NCBI GenBank assembly: GCA_035692985.1
Contig: DASSHG010000009.1
Span: 212,747 to 276,746 of the forward strand
Direction of reading: 5' to 3'
Source of the DNA: JARIHC01 sp035692985
GTDB taxonomy: Bacteria; Patescibacteriota; Saccharimonadia; Saccharimonadales; UBA4665
DNA length: 64,000 nt
Position numbers and translations under genes: made by a program. The notes under the pieces were generated by a model. The model had not been told where the DNA came from. It made no database searches and worked only from the letters and a program-made list of their open reading frames with translations. Position 1 is the stretch's first letter. The number at the start of each line of letters is the position of its first letter. Shown one piece after another: positions 51,368 through 58,604 of the stretch.

Positions 51368-51504
51368 TAAATACAGAGGTAATCATAGCAATCCGACGAT
51401 CAAAACACAATACTTAAACCTCTCTAACACCATCCATGATATAAAACGCATATGTTTTTCCCCAGACCGGCTGTTAGAATTACAGCATAAAAGGCTAGCC
51501 TTAT

Positions 51505-51645
51505 ATGGCTAGTCCTGCTAAGATACTCTTCACAGGTGAAGTTTTGTCGAGACTGTTTTGCAGCTCGCCAGAACGAGCAGAGCGGTTGATGGCATTTGCG
51601 AGAGCTATCAACCGTTTTTTGTTTATCTGTTGTTTTAGAAAATGA
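51505..51645 (+). CDS. Possible 46-residue upstream ORF in the thrS leader
   Basis: ATG 51505 opens MASPAKILFTGEVLSRLF and runs through the terminator hairpin to TGA 51643-51645, 17 nt before thrS. No Shine-Dalgarno site or clear promoter is seen and Thr codons are not enriched (one ACA), so a classical attenuator peptide is unlikely. Confidence 0.25.
   Translation: MASPAKILFTGEVLSRLFCSSPERAERLMAFARAINRFLFICCFRK
51583..51620 (+). terminator. Terminator in the thrS leader
   Basis: CGGTTGATGGC (51583-51593) pairs with GCTATCAACCG (51604-51614), 11 bp with one G-U, then T6. Upstream are smaller hairpins: CTTCA/TGAAG (51532-51545 region) and GCTCG/CGAGC (51563-51578 region). Either an attenuator or the end of a small RNA. 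Confidence 0.8.
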
Positions 51646-51651
51646 TAAGAT
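51643..51651 (+). promoter_or_regulatory. Extended -10 promoter for thrS
   Basis: TGATAAGAT, an extended -10, 10 nt before ATG 51662 and downstream of the terminator, so thrS can be expressed even if upstream transcripts terminate. Confidence 0.45.
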
Positions 51652-51661
51652 GTTAAGCAGT

Positions 51662-53512
51662 ATGGCGGAACAAAACGACCAATTAGGGGCGATGCGGCAC
51701 AGTTTGGCGCATATTATGGCGGCGGCGGTGCAGAAGTTGTGGCCGGAGGCCAAGTTTGGGGTCGGGCCGGCGGTGGCGGACGGTTTTTATTACGATATCG
51801 ATCTGGGCGAGGCCAAGCTCTCGGAGGAGGATTTTGGCAAGATCGAGGCTGAGATGGCCAAGATTATCGGTGATGATCAGCCATTTGAGCGGCAGGAGAA
51901 AGCGGTGGACGAGGCGATTGCCTGGGCCAAAGAATCCGGCCAGCCCTATAAAGAGGAGTTGTTGAACGATCTGAAGCGCTCCGGTACGACCGTGGCCAAA
52001 GATTTGGACGCGGCGGAGATGGGCACGATTTCTGGCGGCGACGCGGCTGTCGACCAGGTGTCTTTTTATAAGAACGGCGATTTTATCGACCTGTGCCGCG
52101 GGCCACACGTTGAATCAACGGGGAAGGTGGGGGCGTTTAAGCTGTTGCGCGTGAGCGGAGCGTATTGGCGCGGAAATGAGAAGAATCCGCAGATGCAGCG
52201 GCTATACGGGGCGGCGTTTGCAACCGACAAGGAGCTGCGCCAGCATCTGAATATGCTAGAGGAGGCCAAAAAGCGCGACCACCGGCGGTTGGGCCAGGAA
52301 CTCGATCTATTTGTATTTTCAGATATGGTGGGCTCCGGCTTGCCGCTGTTCACGCCGCGCGGCACGGTCCTGCGCGATCAGCTACTGGGCTTTTCTGAGG
52401 AATTGCAGCGGGCCGGCGGTTTCCAAAAGGTGGCAATTCCGCATATCACCAAACAGGCGCTTTATGAACGGTCCGGCCACTGGGATAAGTTCGGTGAGGA
52501 GCTGTTTTTGGTGAAGAGCCAGGAAACCTCCGACCAGTTTGTGCTCAAGCCCATGAATTGCCCGCATCATATCCAGATTTACGCGGCGCGGCCGCGCAGT
52601 TATCGCGAACTGCCCATCCGTTATATGGAGTCGACGGTGCAATATCGCGATGAAAAAAAAGGCGAACTGAATGGCTTGTCGCGGGTGCGGGCTATTTCTA
52701 TAGATGACGCGCATGTTTTTTGCATGCTGGAGCAGATCGAGGCCGAATTTACCTCAATCATGAACATGATCAAGGATATGTACGGAGTGCTGGATATGAA
52801 GTTCCGAGCGCGCCTGTCATTCCGCGACGACTCGGACGCTTACCTGGGCGATCCGGCAGATTGGGAGAAAGCACAGGTAATTATCGAAGATGTGGCTAAG
52901 AAACTGGGGATTGATTACTTCGTGGAGACCGGCGAGGCGGCTTTTTATGGGCCCAAGATAGATATTATGGTTACAGACGCGCTGGGGCGGGAGTGGCAGT
53001 GCGCCACCCAGCAGCTGGATTTTGTCCAGCCGGAGCGTTTCGGCCTGGCGTATGTGGCGGCCGATGGCTCTGAACAGCGGCCGGTGATGATTCATAAGGC
53101 TCTGCTGGGCTCGTTCGAGCGGTTTTTGGCTGTTTATATCGAGCATACGGCTGGCCGGTTCCCGGTTTGGCTGGCGCCGGAGCAAATCAGGGTGATTACG
53201 GTGAATCAGGAAGGTCCGATCACGGCGTTTGCCAAAAAGTTGGCAGACCAGGCACGTGAGCTGGGCTTGCGCGTGGAAGTAGATGATTCCAACGAATCAG
53301 TCGGCAAGAAAATTCGCGCGGCTGAGATAGGCAAAGTGCCGTACACGATGGTGATTGGCGAAAAGGAGATCGCTGGCGGCGAGGTGGTGCCGCGGATCCG
53401 GAAAGATATGGCAGTGCAGGATGAACCGGCAGCGGTCGGCGTGGAACAATTCCTGAAGACCGTGGCCCACGAGGCCAAATCGCGTGTCCATAAGACTTCC
53501 TTGCATGGCTGA
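51662..53512 (+). CDS. thrS: Threonyl-tRNA synthetase, without TGS domain
   Basis: 616 residues from ATG 51662. Editing domain at the N-terminus with HSLAHIMAAAV (HxxxH) and DLCRGPHVESTG (Cys), class II core with RSGHWDKFGEELF, FVLKPMNCPHHIQIY (zinc Cys), SRVRAISIDDAHVFC (motif 2 region) and HKALLGSFERFLAVYIEH (motif 3), and C-terminal anticodon-binding domain. The ~60-residue TGS domain that begins most bacterial ThrRS is absent; the in-frame sequence upstream (from 51596) is not TGS-like and lies in the leader. Confidence 0.95.
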   Translation: MAEQNDQLGAMRHSLAHIMAAAVQKLWPEAKFGVGPAVADGFYYDIDLGEAKLSEEDFGKIEAEMAKIIGDDQPFERQEKAVDEAIAWAKESGQPYKEELLNDLKRSGTTVAKDLDAAEMGTISGGDAAVDQVSFYKNGDFIDLCRGPHVESTGKVGAFKLLRVSGAYWRGNEKNPQMQRLYGAAFATDKELRQHLNMLEEAKKRDHRRLGQELDLFVFSDMVGSGLPLFTPRGTVLRDQLLGFSEELQRAGGFQKVAIPHITKQALYERSGHWDKFGEELFLVKSQETSDQFVLKPMNCPHHIQIYAARPRSYRELPIRYMESTVQYRDEKKGELNGLSRVRAISIDDAHVFCMLEQIEAEFTSIMNMIKDMYGVLDMKFRARLSFRDDSDAYLGDPADWEKAQVIIEDVAKKLGIDYFVETGEAAFYGPKIDIMVTDALGREWQCATQQLDFVQPERFGLAYVAADGSEQRPVMIHKALLGSFERFLAVYIEHTAGRFPVWLAPEQIRVITVNQEGPITAFAKKLADQARELGLRVEVDDSNESVGKKIRAAEIGKVPYTMVIGEKEIAGGEVVPRIRKDMAVQDEPAAVGVEQFLKTVAHEAKSRVHKTSLHG

Positions 53513-53819
53513 GGCCGGGTTCCGGAAACAGGTGGAAACGTTGGTGGCGCAGATACCTCGCGGCAGGGTGATGACGTATGGACAGATAGCGGCGCTGTGC
53601 GGACAGCCGCGGGCAGCCCGGATTGTCGGCGGCATCGCGCACTTTGGCAATCCGGATTTGCCGTGGCAAAGAGTGGTCAATAAGTCTGGCGGTCTGGCGG
53701 CTGGTTATCCAGGCGGGCGGCGCGGACATAAGCAGGTTTTGGAGGGTGAGGGGGTTGAGGTTTCTGATGATTACAGGGTGGCGGTAGATGAGCTTATCTG
53801 GTGGCCGCCGAAAAAATAG
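53505..53819 (+). CDS. Alkyltransferase-like protein (ATL)
   Basis: 104 residues from ATG 53505, overlapping the thrS stop by 8 bp. Matches the DNA-binding domain of O6-alkylguanine transferases: QIPRGRVMTYGQIAALCG, ARIVGGIAHFGNPDLPWQRVVNKSG. The active-site PCHR is PWQR, i.e. Cys replaced by Trp, the hallmark of ATL proteins, which bind alkylated guanine without repairing it and hand it to nucleotide-excision repair. A strong terminator follows. Confidence 0.9.
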   Translation: MAEAGFRKQVETLVAQIPRGRVMTYGQIAALCGQPRAARIVGGIAHFGNPDLPWQRVVNKSGGLAAGYPGGRRGHKQVLEGEGVEVSDDYRVAVDELIWWPPKK

Positions 53820-53831
53820 GTGTAAAAAAGT

Positions 53832-53862
53832 CAAAAAGTAGCCCGGTTTGAGCTACTTTTTG
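53832..53862. terminator. Terminator after the ATL gene
   Basis: CAAAAAGTAGC (53832-53842) pairs with GCTACTTTTTG (53852-53862), 11 bp, with A- and T-runs in the stem flanks so it can act in both directions. Confidence 0.85.
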
Positions 53863-53974
53863 GATCCGGCCTGTCTGCGGCCTCGTGAGTAAACCTAATA
53901 AGGTTCCAGGCCCGATCTTGGTTGGGCTTGGCTGCGATCCCGTGAGAGAGCCTAATAAGGCTCCAAGCCCAACC
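53863..53974 (+). ncRNA. Tandem pair of homologous RNA hairpins, unknown
   Basis: Two units of ~55 nt with one architecture. Unit 1: outer stem 53863-53873/53907-53917 (10 bp, one C-C mismatch); inner stem AACCT/AGGTT (53892-53896/53901-53905), loop AATA. Unit 2: outer stem 53920-53931/53963-53974 (12 bp, perfect); inner stem AGCCT/AGGCT (53949-53953/53958-53962), loop AATA. The one-sided 5' bulge is conserved (CTGCG then CGTGAG; 53875-53891 and 53932-53948) while the stems differ with paired changes, which is intrinsic covariation evidence. Strand is uncertain; chosen from neighbours. Lies between a terminator and tRNA-Ala. Confidence 0.6.
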
Positions 53975-54092
53975 GATAAATTAACTCTAACGAAAAAGTT
54001 TTCAGGGGTCAACCACAAAAACCTTAAATTTAAGAGTTATTTAATCTGCTTTTGGCTAGTATGGTCTTTGCCTGGTGAATGGTAATCCGTTC

Positions 54093-54166
54093 GGGGGTAC
54101 AGGCTGGCGCCGCGGCTTAAGTTTGCGGCTTAGGCTAGCCGGGTTCGATTCCCGGTACCTCCACCA
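54093..54166 (+). tRNA. tRNA-Ala (anticodon TGC), divergent
   Basis: Acceptor GGGGGTA/TACCTCC includes the G3-U70 pair that specifies Ala, with A73 and encoded CCA. Anticodon arm TTAAG-TTTGCGG-CTTAG, T arm CCGGG-TTCGATT-CCCGG. Oddities: C at position 8, a short irregular D arm (54102-54116) with G-U pairs, and G at 37 and 38. It may be a functional but derived gene. Confidence 0.72.
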
Positions 54167-54176
54167 GGCGCTAGGG

Positions 54177-54182
54177 TATACT
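54177..54182 (+). promoter_or_regulatory. -10 element (TATACT) of miaA
   Basis: TATACT ends 6 nt before GTG 54189; leaderless arrangement. Confidence 0.55.
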
Positions 54183-54188
54183 GCAGTA

Positions 54189-55064
54189 GTGAAAACACCT
54201 AAGCTGTTGGTAATAATTGGCGAAACGGCGTCGGGGAAATCGGCGTTGGCGTTGAGGTTGGCACGACAGCTCGATGGCGAAATTGTTTGCGCGGACTCCT
54301 GGACGGTGCGTCGTGAGGTCAATATTGGTACGGCCAAGCCCAGCGCGGCTGAACAAGCGCTGGTGCCGCACCATCTGTTGGATGTGGTGGCGCCGTGCGA
54401 GGATTTTTCGGCGGCGGTCTTCAAAGAGCTGGCGCTGGCAGCGATCGAGGATGTATCCGGAAGGGGTAAAATACCAATCATGGTTGGCGGCACGGGCCTA
54501 TATATAGACAGCGTGCTCTATGATTACGGCTTTTTGCCAGCTGGCGACAGAGGTGAGAGGGAAGAGCTGAATGCTATGAGTGCGCCGGAGTTGCTGGCAG
54601 AGATCGATAAGCGGGGCATTGACCTCGGTGATGTAGATCAGCGCAACAAGCGGCGGCTAATCCGATTGATTGAGACCGGCGGCGCCAAGCCGGCCAAGCA
54701 GGAGCTGCGTCCGAACACGCTTATTATTGGCCTGAAACCGGAGGACGACCAGTTGAAACAAAAAATTACCGCCCGCACGGACGCCATGCTGGAAGCCGGC
54801 CTGGAAAGCGAAGTGCGTCATCTGGCGGAGCAGTACGGTTGGAAATGTGAAGCATTAAAAGGCGTGGGATACGCACAGTGGCACGAGTACTTTACCGGCT
54901 CTCAAACACTGCCTGAAACCCGTCAAAAAATCATTAAAGCGACGCTGGATCTAGCCAAACGCCAGCGCACCTGGTTTAAGAGAAATAAAAGTATTCAGTG
55001 GGTTTCCACCCCTGTAAAACAATCAAATGTTGTAGAACTTGTGACAACATTTTTGAACGACTAA
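54189..55064 (+). CDS. miaA: tRNA dimethylallyltransferase
   Basis: 291 residues from GTG 54189; the longer open frame upstream passes through tRNA-Ala and is rejected. Adds dimethylallyl to A37 of tRNAs that read UNN codons. P-loop VIIGETASGKSALALRLA (~8-25), DSWTVRREVNIGTAKP in place of the usual DSxQxYxxxxIGTAKP, VGGTGLYIDSVLYDY, and GLESEVRHLAEQYGW with GVGYAQWHEY. The family Q in DSxQ is Trp/Thr here, a local variation. Confidence 0.92.
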   Translation: MKTPKLLVIIGETASGKSALALRLARQLDGEIVCADSWTVRREVNIGTAKPSAAEQALVPHHLLDVVAPCEDFSAAVFKELALAAIEDVSGRGKIPIMVGGTGLYIDSVLYDYGFLPAGDRGEREELNAMSAPELLAEIDKRGIDLGDVDQRNKRRLIRLIETGGAKPAKQELRPNTLIIGLKPEDDQLKQKITARTDAMLEAGLESEVRHLAEQYGWKCEALKGVGYAQWHEYFTGSQTLPETRQKIIKATLDLAKRQRTWFKRNKSIQWVSTPVKQSNVVELVTTFLND

Positions 55065-55099
55065 TTCCGGATTGAACCATCTTTTGATACAATGGAAAC

Positions 55100-55696
55100 A
55101 TGATTGAGCAACTCTTTGGGTCAAAGACACGGGTCAAGCTGTTGCAGCTGTTTTACAGCAATCCCAACCGCTCGTTTTATGTGCGCGAAATTACGCGCAA
55201 GATCGACGAGCAGATCAACTCGGTACGCCGTGAACTCAGTAATTTGCTCAGTATTGGCATCATCGTGTCTGAAAACACTAACAACAAACTTTACTATGAG
55301 GTTAACCAGAAGTTCGAGTATTATAAGCCGTTGCAGGAGATCTTCGGCGGCGGCGTGAAGAAGACGGCCAAGAAAACTAAGGCTGATGACACAGCTGACG
55401 AGCCGGCGGTGGCCGATCTGCAGTCCGTCGGCCATATCGAGTTAGCGATCTATACCGGTCAGTTTACCCGCGACGAAAGCGCCGGCATCGACCTGCTAGT
55501 AATCGGCGACGTTAACCGCAATGCCCTGCAAAAATATGTCGATGGACTAGAGGCGCAGGAGGGCAAAAGCATTCGCTACGCCGTGATGAAGCTGTCTGAA
55601 TTCCAGTATCGACAGGCCATAAAAGACCGGTTCGCGGTGGCAATCGAGCAGGCTAAAAAACAAATCTTGGTTGACGAACACAACCTGTTAAGTTAA
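55100..55696 (+). CDS. Winged-helix regulator with nucleotidyltransferase-like C-terminal domain
   Basis: 198 residues. Residues 1-75 are a winged helix (FGSKTRVKLLQLFYSNPNRSFYVREITRKI). A Lys/Asp-rich linker (~90-110) leads to a C-terminal domain (~112-190; LAIYTGQFTRDESAGIDLLVIGDVNRNALQKYV) that looks like a Pol-beta type nucleotidyltransferase fold without the catalytic GSxxxG. Such wHTH-NTase-like regulators occur in Patescibacteria and archaea. TACAAT (55088-55093) is 6 nt before the ATG. Confidence 0.7.
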   Translation: MIEQLFGSKTRVKLLQLFYSNPNRSFYVREITRKIDEQINSVRRELSNLLSIGIIVSENTNNKLYYEVNQKFEYYKPLQEIFGGGVKKTAKKTKADDTADEPAVADLQSVGHIELAIYTGQFTRDESAGIDLLVIGDVNRNALQKYVDGLEAQEGKSIRYAVMKLSEFQYRQAIKDRFAVAIEQAKKQILVDEHNLLS

Positions 55697-55706
55697 AAGG
55701 AGTAAC

Positions 55707-56327
55707 ATGGATCTACAGTTTTACGGTGCGAATTGCGTAAGTGTCAGCCATAAGGGAACGCGCGTAATAATTGATGATAATCTGGCGGCGCTAAGCGGCA
55801 AACCGGTCACTAAACCCGAAGATGTGGCGCTTTTTACTTCCGTGGCGGCCGAAAAACCGGCGGCCCGGCTGGTGCTGGATGGCCCCGGCGAATATGAGGT
55901 GGCGGACATTTCCATTATCGGCATCGGCGCCCGCAACCACACCGATGAAGCAGGTAAAAACTCCACCATGTTCAAGCTGGTTATCGGTGAGCACAGCGCT
56001 CTGGTTACGGGCCATATTTACCCTGAACTCAGCGAGGCTCAGCTGGAGGCGATTGGCATGGTTGATGTGCTGGTCGTACCGGTTGGCGGTAACGGCTACA
56101 CCGTCGATCCGGTCGGCGCGCTCAAACTGATAAAAGCTATCGAGCCTAAACTGGTCATCCCGACCCATTATGCCGATAAATCCTTGAAATTTCCGGTACC
56201 GCAGCAGGATTTAGCCGCCGCCTTGAAAGAATTAGCCATGGAGCCGACGGAAACCGTCGTCAAGCTGCGCCTTAAACCTACCGAACTGACCGATGTTACG
56301 CAGCTGGTTGTTTTGGAGCGTTCTTAG
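55707..56327 (+). CDS. MBL-fold protein, lacking the HxHxDH motif
   Basis: 206 residues. UlaG/COG2220-like beta-lactamase fold: MDLQFYGANCVSVSHKGTRVIID, a core beta pattern, and PTHYADKSLKF near the end. The HxHxDH metal motif is absent (the equivalent loop reads FTSVAAEKP), so hydrolase activity is doubtful. AAAAGGAGTAAC precedes the ATG, 10 bp after the winged-helix gene; the two form an operon. The 3' end overlaps rpmB by 32 bp. Confidence 0.78.
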   Translation: MDLQFYGANCVSVSHKGTRVIIDDNLAALSGKPVTKPEDVALFTSVAAEKPAARLVLDGPGEYEVADISIIGIGARNHTDEAGKNSTMFKLVIGEHSALVTGHIYPELSEAQLEAIGMVDVLVVPVGGNGYTVDPVGALKLIKAIEPKLVIPTHYADKSLKFPVPQQDLAAALKELAMEPTETVVKLRLKPTELTDVTQLVVLERS

Positions 56328-56517
56328 GATCTAGCAAGCCCTTTTTCTTAAGAGTGCGGATGGCTTGGGTGCTGAGTTTCATAGTGACTTTTTTGCCATC
56401 GATTACCATGGTTTTCTTCTGAAGATTCGGTTTCCAGACTTTTTTGGTATGGCGCTGGCTGAAGCTCACGTTGTGGCCGTACTGTTTGCCTTTACCGGTG
56501 ATATCACACTTCTGCAT
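56296..56517 (-). CDS. rpmB: 50S ribosomal protein L28 (bL28)
   Basis: 73 residues. CDITGKGKQYGHNVSFSQRHTKK is the standard L28 start (with one N-terminal Cys instead of a zinc pair), followed by WKPNLQKKTMVIDGKKVTMKLSTQAIRTLKKKGLL in sections typical of the family. Convergent overlap with the MBL-fold gene. Confidence 0.95.
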   Translation of the reverse strand: MQKCDITGKGKQYGHNVSFSQRHTKKVWKPNLQKKTMVIDGKKVTMKLSTQAIRTLKKKGLLDPKNAPKQPAA

Positions 56518-56585
56518 AAGGTGTTATTGTAGCCGAAAAGACTTCTCAAGTCAACGCAGTCGCTCCTCTGATATACTAGAGCGTA

Positions 56586-57215
56586 ATGTTTAGCGGTTTA
56601 TCCGGTTTTGGGCTGGTAGTCGTCTTAGTGTCGATAATTATATCGATGGCTATCCACGAGGCGACGCACGGATTCGTGGCGCATTGGCTGGGTGATCCGA
56701 CTGCCCTGGAAGAGGGTCGCTTAACGCTCAACCCGCTGAAACATGTTGATGTAGTAACAACGGTTGCGTTACCGATGGTGCTGATAATCGTTGGTTTACC
56801 GCCGATTTTCGCTGCCAAACCGGTGCCGTTTGATCCGAGCCGCCTCCGTTACGGTGAATTTGGCATGGCGCTGGTCGGTGTGGCTGGGCCAGTGACCAAC
56901 TTGGTGTTGGCCGCGCTGGCGGCATTGGTTTTCCATGGCTGGGGTCTCGATTTTGGCCAGAATTTTTACAACGCGCTTATCCTTTTCGTACAGGTCAACA
57001 TCGCCTTCTTCGTCTTCAACATGATTCCGTTCCCGCCGCTGGACGGCTCGCGCCTGCTCTACGCTTTCGCGCCGGAACCCCTGCAAGACTTGATGCGCCA
57101 GATCGAAGGCTTCGGCTTTATGGGTATCCTAATCTTCATCCTGCTGGTTTTCCAGTTCATTTCCGGTCCGCTGCTGGGGATAGAAAACTTCTTTATGCAG
57201 TTTCTTTTGGGCTAA
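56586..57215 (+). CDS. Site-2-type intramembrane metalloprotease (M50)
   Basis: 209 residues, about four to six spans. HEATHGFVAHWLGD (His24-Glu25-x2-His28) is the HExxH zinc site, in a membrane helix, and FNMIPFPPLDGSRLL holds the NPxDG-type third ligand. No PDZ domain, so it belongs to the small Rv-like/YdiL-style M50B group, perhaps cleaving signal-peptide remnants or an anti-sigma-like partner. TATACT (56572-56577) is 8 nt upstream of the ATG. Confidence 0.9.
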   Translation: MFSGLSGFGLVVVLVSIIISMAIHEATHGFVAHWLGDPTALEEGRLTLNPLKHVDVVTTVALPMVLIIVGLPPIFAAKPVPFDPSRLRYGEFGMALVGVAGPVTNLVLAALAALVFHGWGLDFGQNFYNALILFVQVNIAFFVFNMIPFPPLDGSRLLYAFAPEPLQDLMRQIEGFGFMGILIFILLVFQFISGPLLGIENFFMQFLLG

Positions 57216-57224
57216 GCGACAGGT

Positions 57225-57292
57225 TATAATAAGAGTAGTCGGGATTTGCCGGGCGAATGATTATCTGAATACTAATCATTAGGGAGCTCAAT
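57225..57292 (+). promoter_or_regulatory. Promoter and hairpin leader of a small ORF
   Basis: TATAAT (57225-57230); leader with perfect 8-bp hairpin AATGATTA (57256-57263)/TAATCATT (57273-57280), then AGGGAG (57281-57286). Confidence 0.5.
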
Positions 57293-57514
57293 ATTTTTGC
57301 CGGCCGTGGCTGGCAAGTGAGGGCACCCACTTGGGATATCCCAGGTGATCAACCCGGCCCCGGCTTTTATGATTATCTACGCCGCTATGGCCACAGTTGG
57401 CTCGGCCGCTTCAACGACCCGCAAATCCATCCGTCCTGCCGATCGGGGGTCCGAACCGTTGAATACATCTACTTCAATTCGAGGGTTTGTGAAGGTGCTG
57501 GCATCTGTAACTAA
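57293..57514 (+). CDS. Possible small protein with AUU start
   Basis: 73 residues if started at ATT 57293, 6 nt after AGGGAG; GTG 57317 is the first conventional start but has no ribosome-binding site. Sequence GRGWQVRAPTWDIPGDQPG is Gly/Pro/Trp-rich; three Cys near the end. The last ~135 bp overlap the opposite-strand gene ending at 57377, so part of the frame may be an antisense by-product. Promoter, hairpin and Shine-Dalgarno site argue for a real unit. Confidence 0.35.
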   Translation: MFAGRGWQVRAPTWDIPGDQPGPGFYDYLRRYGHSWLGRFNDPQIHPSCRSGVRTVEYIYFNSRVCEGAGICN

Positions 57515-58453
57515 CATCTGATGGAGCTCATTATTCGGATTAAAGGCTATGCTGGCTGTGGTTCCCTGTTGATTTTCAGTTTGTCCCCACTCGATGCTGG
57601 GGTTAAATTGCCCTTTGCCATACTTTACGTCGTGTTCGTTATCGAATTCTACGAACCCAAGCTGCCATAAAGCCGTGCTGGCGCCTTCGACGTAGCTTGT
57701 TTCGGCCCGCGTGATTTCTCTTAAGGAGTCGCCCGCATGCTCATGCGCCGCGAAACGCATTTTTTCGGCTTCTATGCCAAGCAGGGGTATCGTACCGTCT
57801 TCTTTTTGATGCTTTAAGGCGTCGCCAAGCGTGGATTTGGCAAGCTCCTGATAACTACCGTCGAAGCCTTCGTGCGTTCCGGTTGAGCGGCGGGGAATAG
57901 ACTTCGCAAACGAATATGCGCTACCTTTGCTGAAGTACTCTATGGCGTAATCAGACTTCCTAACTATACGTGAGAAAGTATTTGAGTATTTGCGGGTCGC
58001 TTCCTGTTCTTCCCATTTTTTATGGCGATCGGTCTCACTCAGTGCGATATTCGGATGTGCTTCGCGGAAGTCTGCCACCGCTTTAGCTCGGGCGGCTTCA
58101 CGGTGCTTGTCGTTAGTTTCCTGCAGACGTGATTTCCCCACAGCTAAGTAAGCTGCATAGTTTCCGGCACCTGTTTTAGAGTATTCTACGGCAGCTTTTT
58201 TCATCGCTTCGGGATTATCTTTCGGTATGCCCGATATGTAGCCCCAAACCCCTGAGGAAGGCGCCAGCATCATTCGCGTAGCCGTTTCGCCGAGGCGTTT
58301 GACCAGGGGTACACGCCGGCGGAACTCTTGACGTGTCATTCTTTGGACTTCCGGCAGCTCATGAATGGGCAAAGACTCACCTGGCGCCAAAGGCTCCTGA
58401 CTGGAGCGCATGAGTTCGCCATATGCTTCTTTTTGTTTTGTGCTTCTACGCAT
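57377..58453 (-). CDS. Hypothetical protein, 358 residues
   Basis: Start placed at ATG 58451-58453 because TTGACA-17-TATTAT (58463-58491, minus strand) lies 9 nt before it. Soluble, charged, without signal peptide or clear membrane span; no recognised domain. Codon use is more AT-rich in places than in neighbours. Its C-terminal ~45 codons face a possible small gene on the other strand. Confidence 0.65.
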   Translation of the reverse strand: MRRSTKQKEAYGELMRSSQEPLAPGESLPIHELPEVQRMTRQEFRRRVPLVKRLGETATRMMLAPSSGVWGYISGIPKDNPEAMKKAAVEYSKTGAGNYAAYLAVGKSRLQETNDKHREAARAKAVADFREAHPNIALSETDRHKKWEEQEATRKYSNTFSRIVRKSDYAIEYFSKGSAYSFAKSIPRRSTGTHEGFDGSYQELAKSTLGDALKHQKEDGTIPLLGIEAEKMRFAAHEHAGDSLREITRAETSYVEGASTALWQLGFVEFDNEHDVKYGKGQFNPSIEWGQTENQQGTTASIAFNPNNELHQMLVTDASTFTNPRIEVDVFNGSDPRSAGRMDLRVVEAAEPTVAIAA

Positions 58454-58462
58454 TGTGCTTAG

Positions 58463-58491
58463 ATAATAGCACAAAGGTTTAAAAATGTCAA
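58463..58491 (-). promoter_or_regulatory. Consensus promoter of the gene ending at 57377
   Basis: Minus strand TTGACA (58486-58491), 17 bp, TATTAT (58463-58468); starts just downstream of tRNA-Pro. Confidence 0.7.
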
Positions 58492-58493
58492 TA

Positions 58494-58569
58494 TGGTCGG
58501 GGTGACAGGACTTGAACCTGCGACCTCACGGCCCCCAGCCGTACGCGCTACCAACTGCGCTACACCCCG
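58494..58569 (-). tRNA. tRNA-Pro (anticodon GGG)
   Basis: Acceptor CGGGGTG/CACCCCG with the C1-G72 pair typical of bacterial tRNA-Pro, anticodon arm TACGG-CTGGGGG-CCGTG, T loop TTCAAGT, encoded CCA. Confidence 0.95.
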
Positions 58570-58604
58570 TCAATCCTGTCATTTTACACTAGCCCAGGTG
58601 TTAG

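Noticed and set aside
51479..51620. T-box riboswitch before thrS
   Set aside because: No T-box sequence complementary to a tRNA acceptor end and no Stem I signatures could be found.
53863..53974. Mini-ykkC (guanidine-II), glycine or c-di-GMP riboswitch as identity of the tandem hairpins
   Set aside because: The ACGR loops of mini-ykkC and the conserved cores of the other tandem or common classes are not present.
54075..54188. N-terminal extension of MiaA
   Set aside because: Reads through tRNA-Ala; the P-loop starts normally from GTG 54189.
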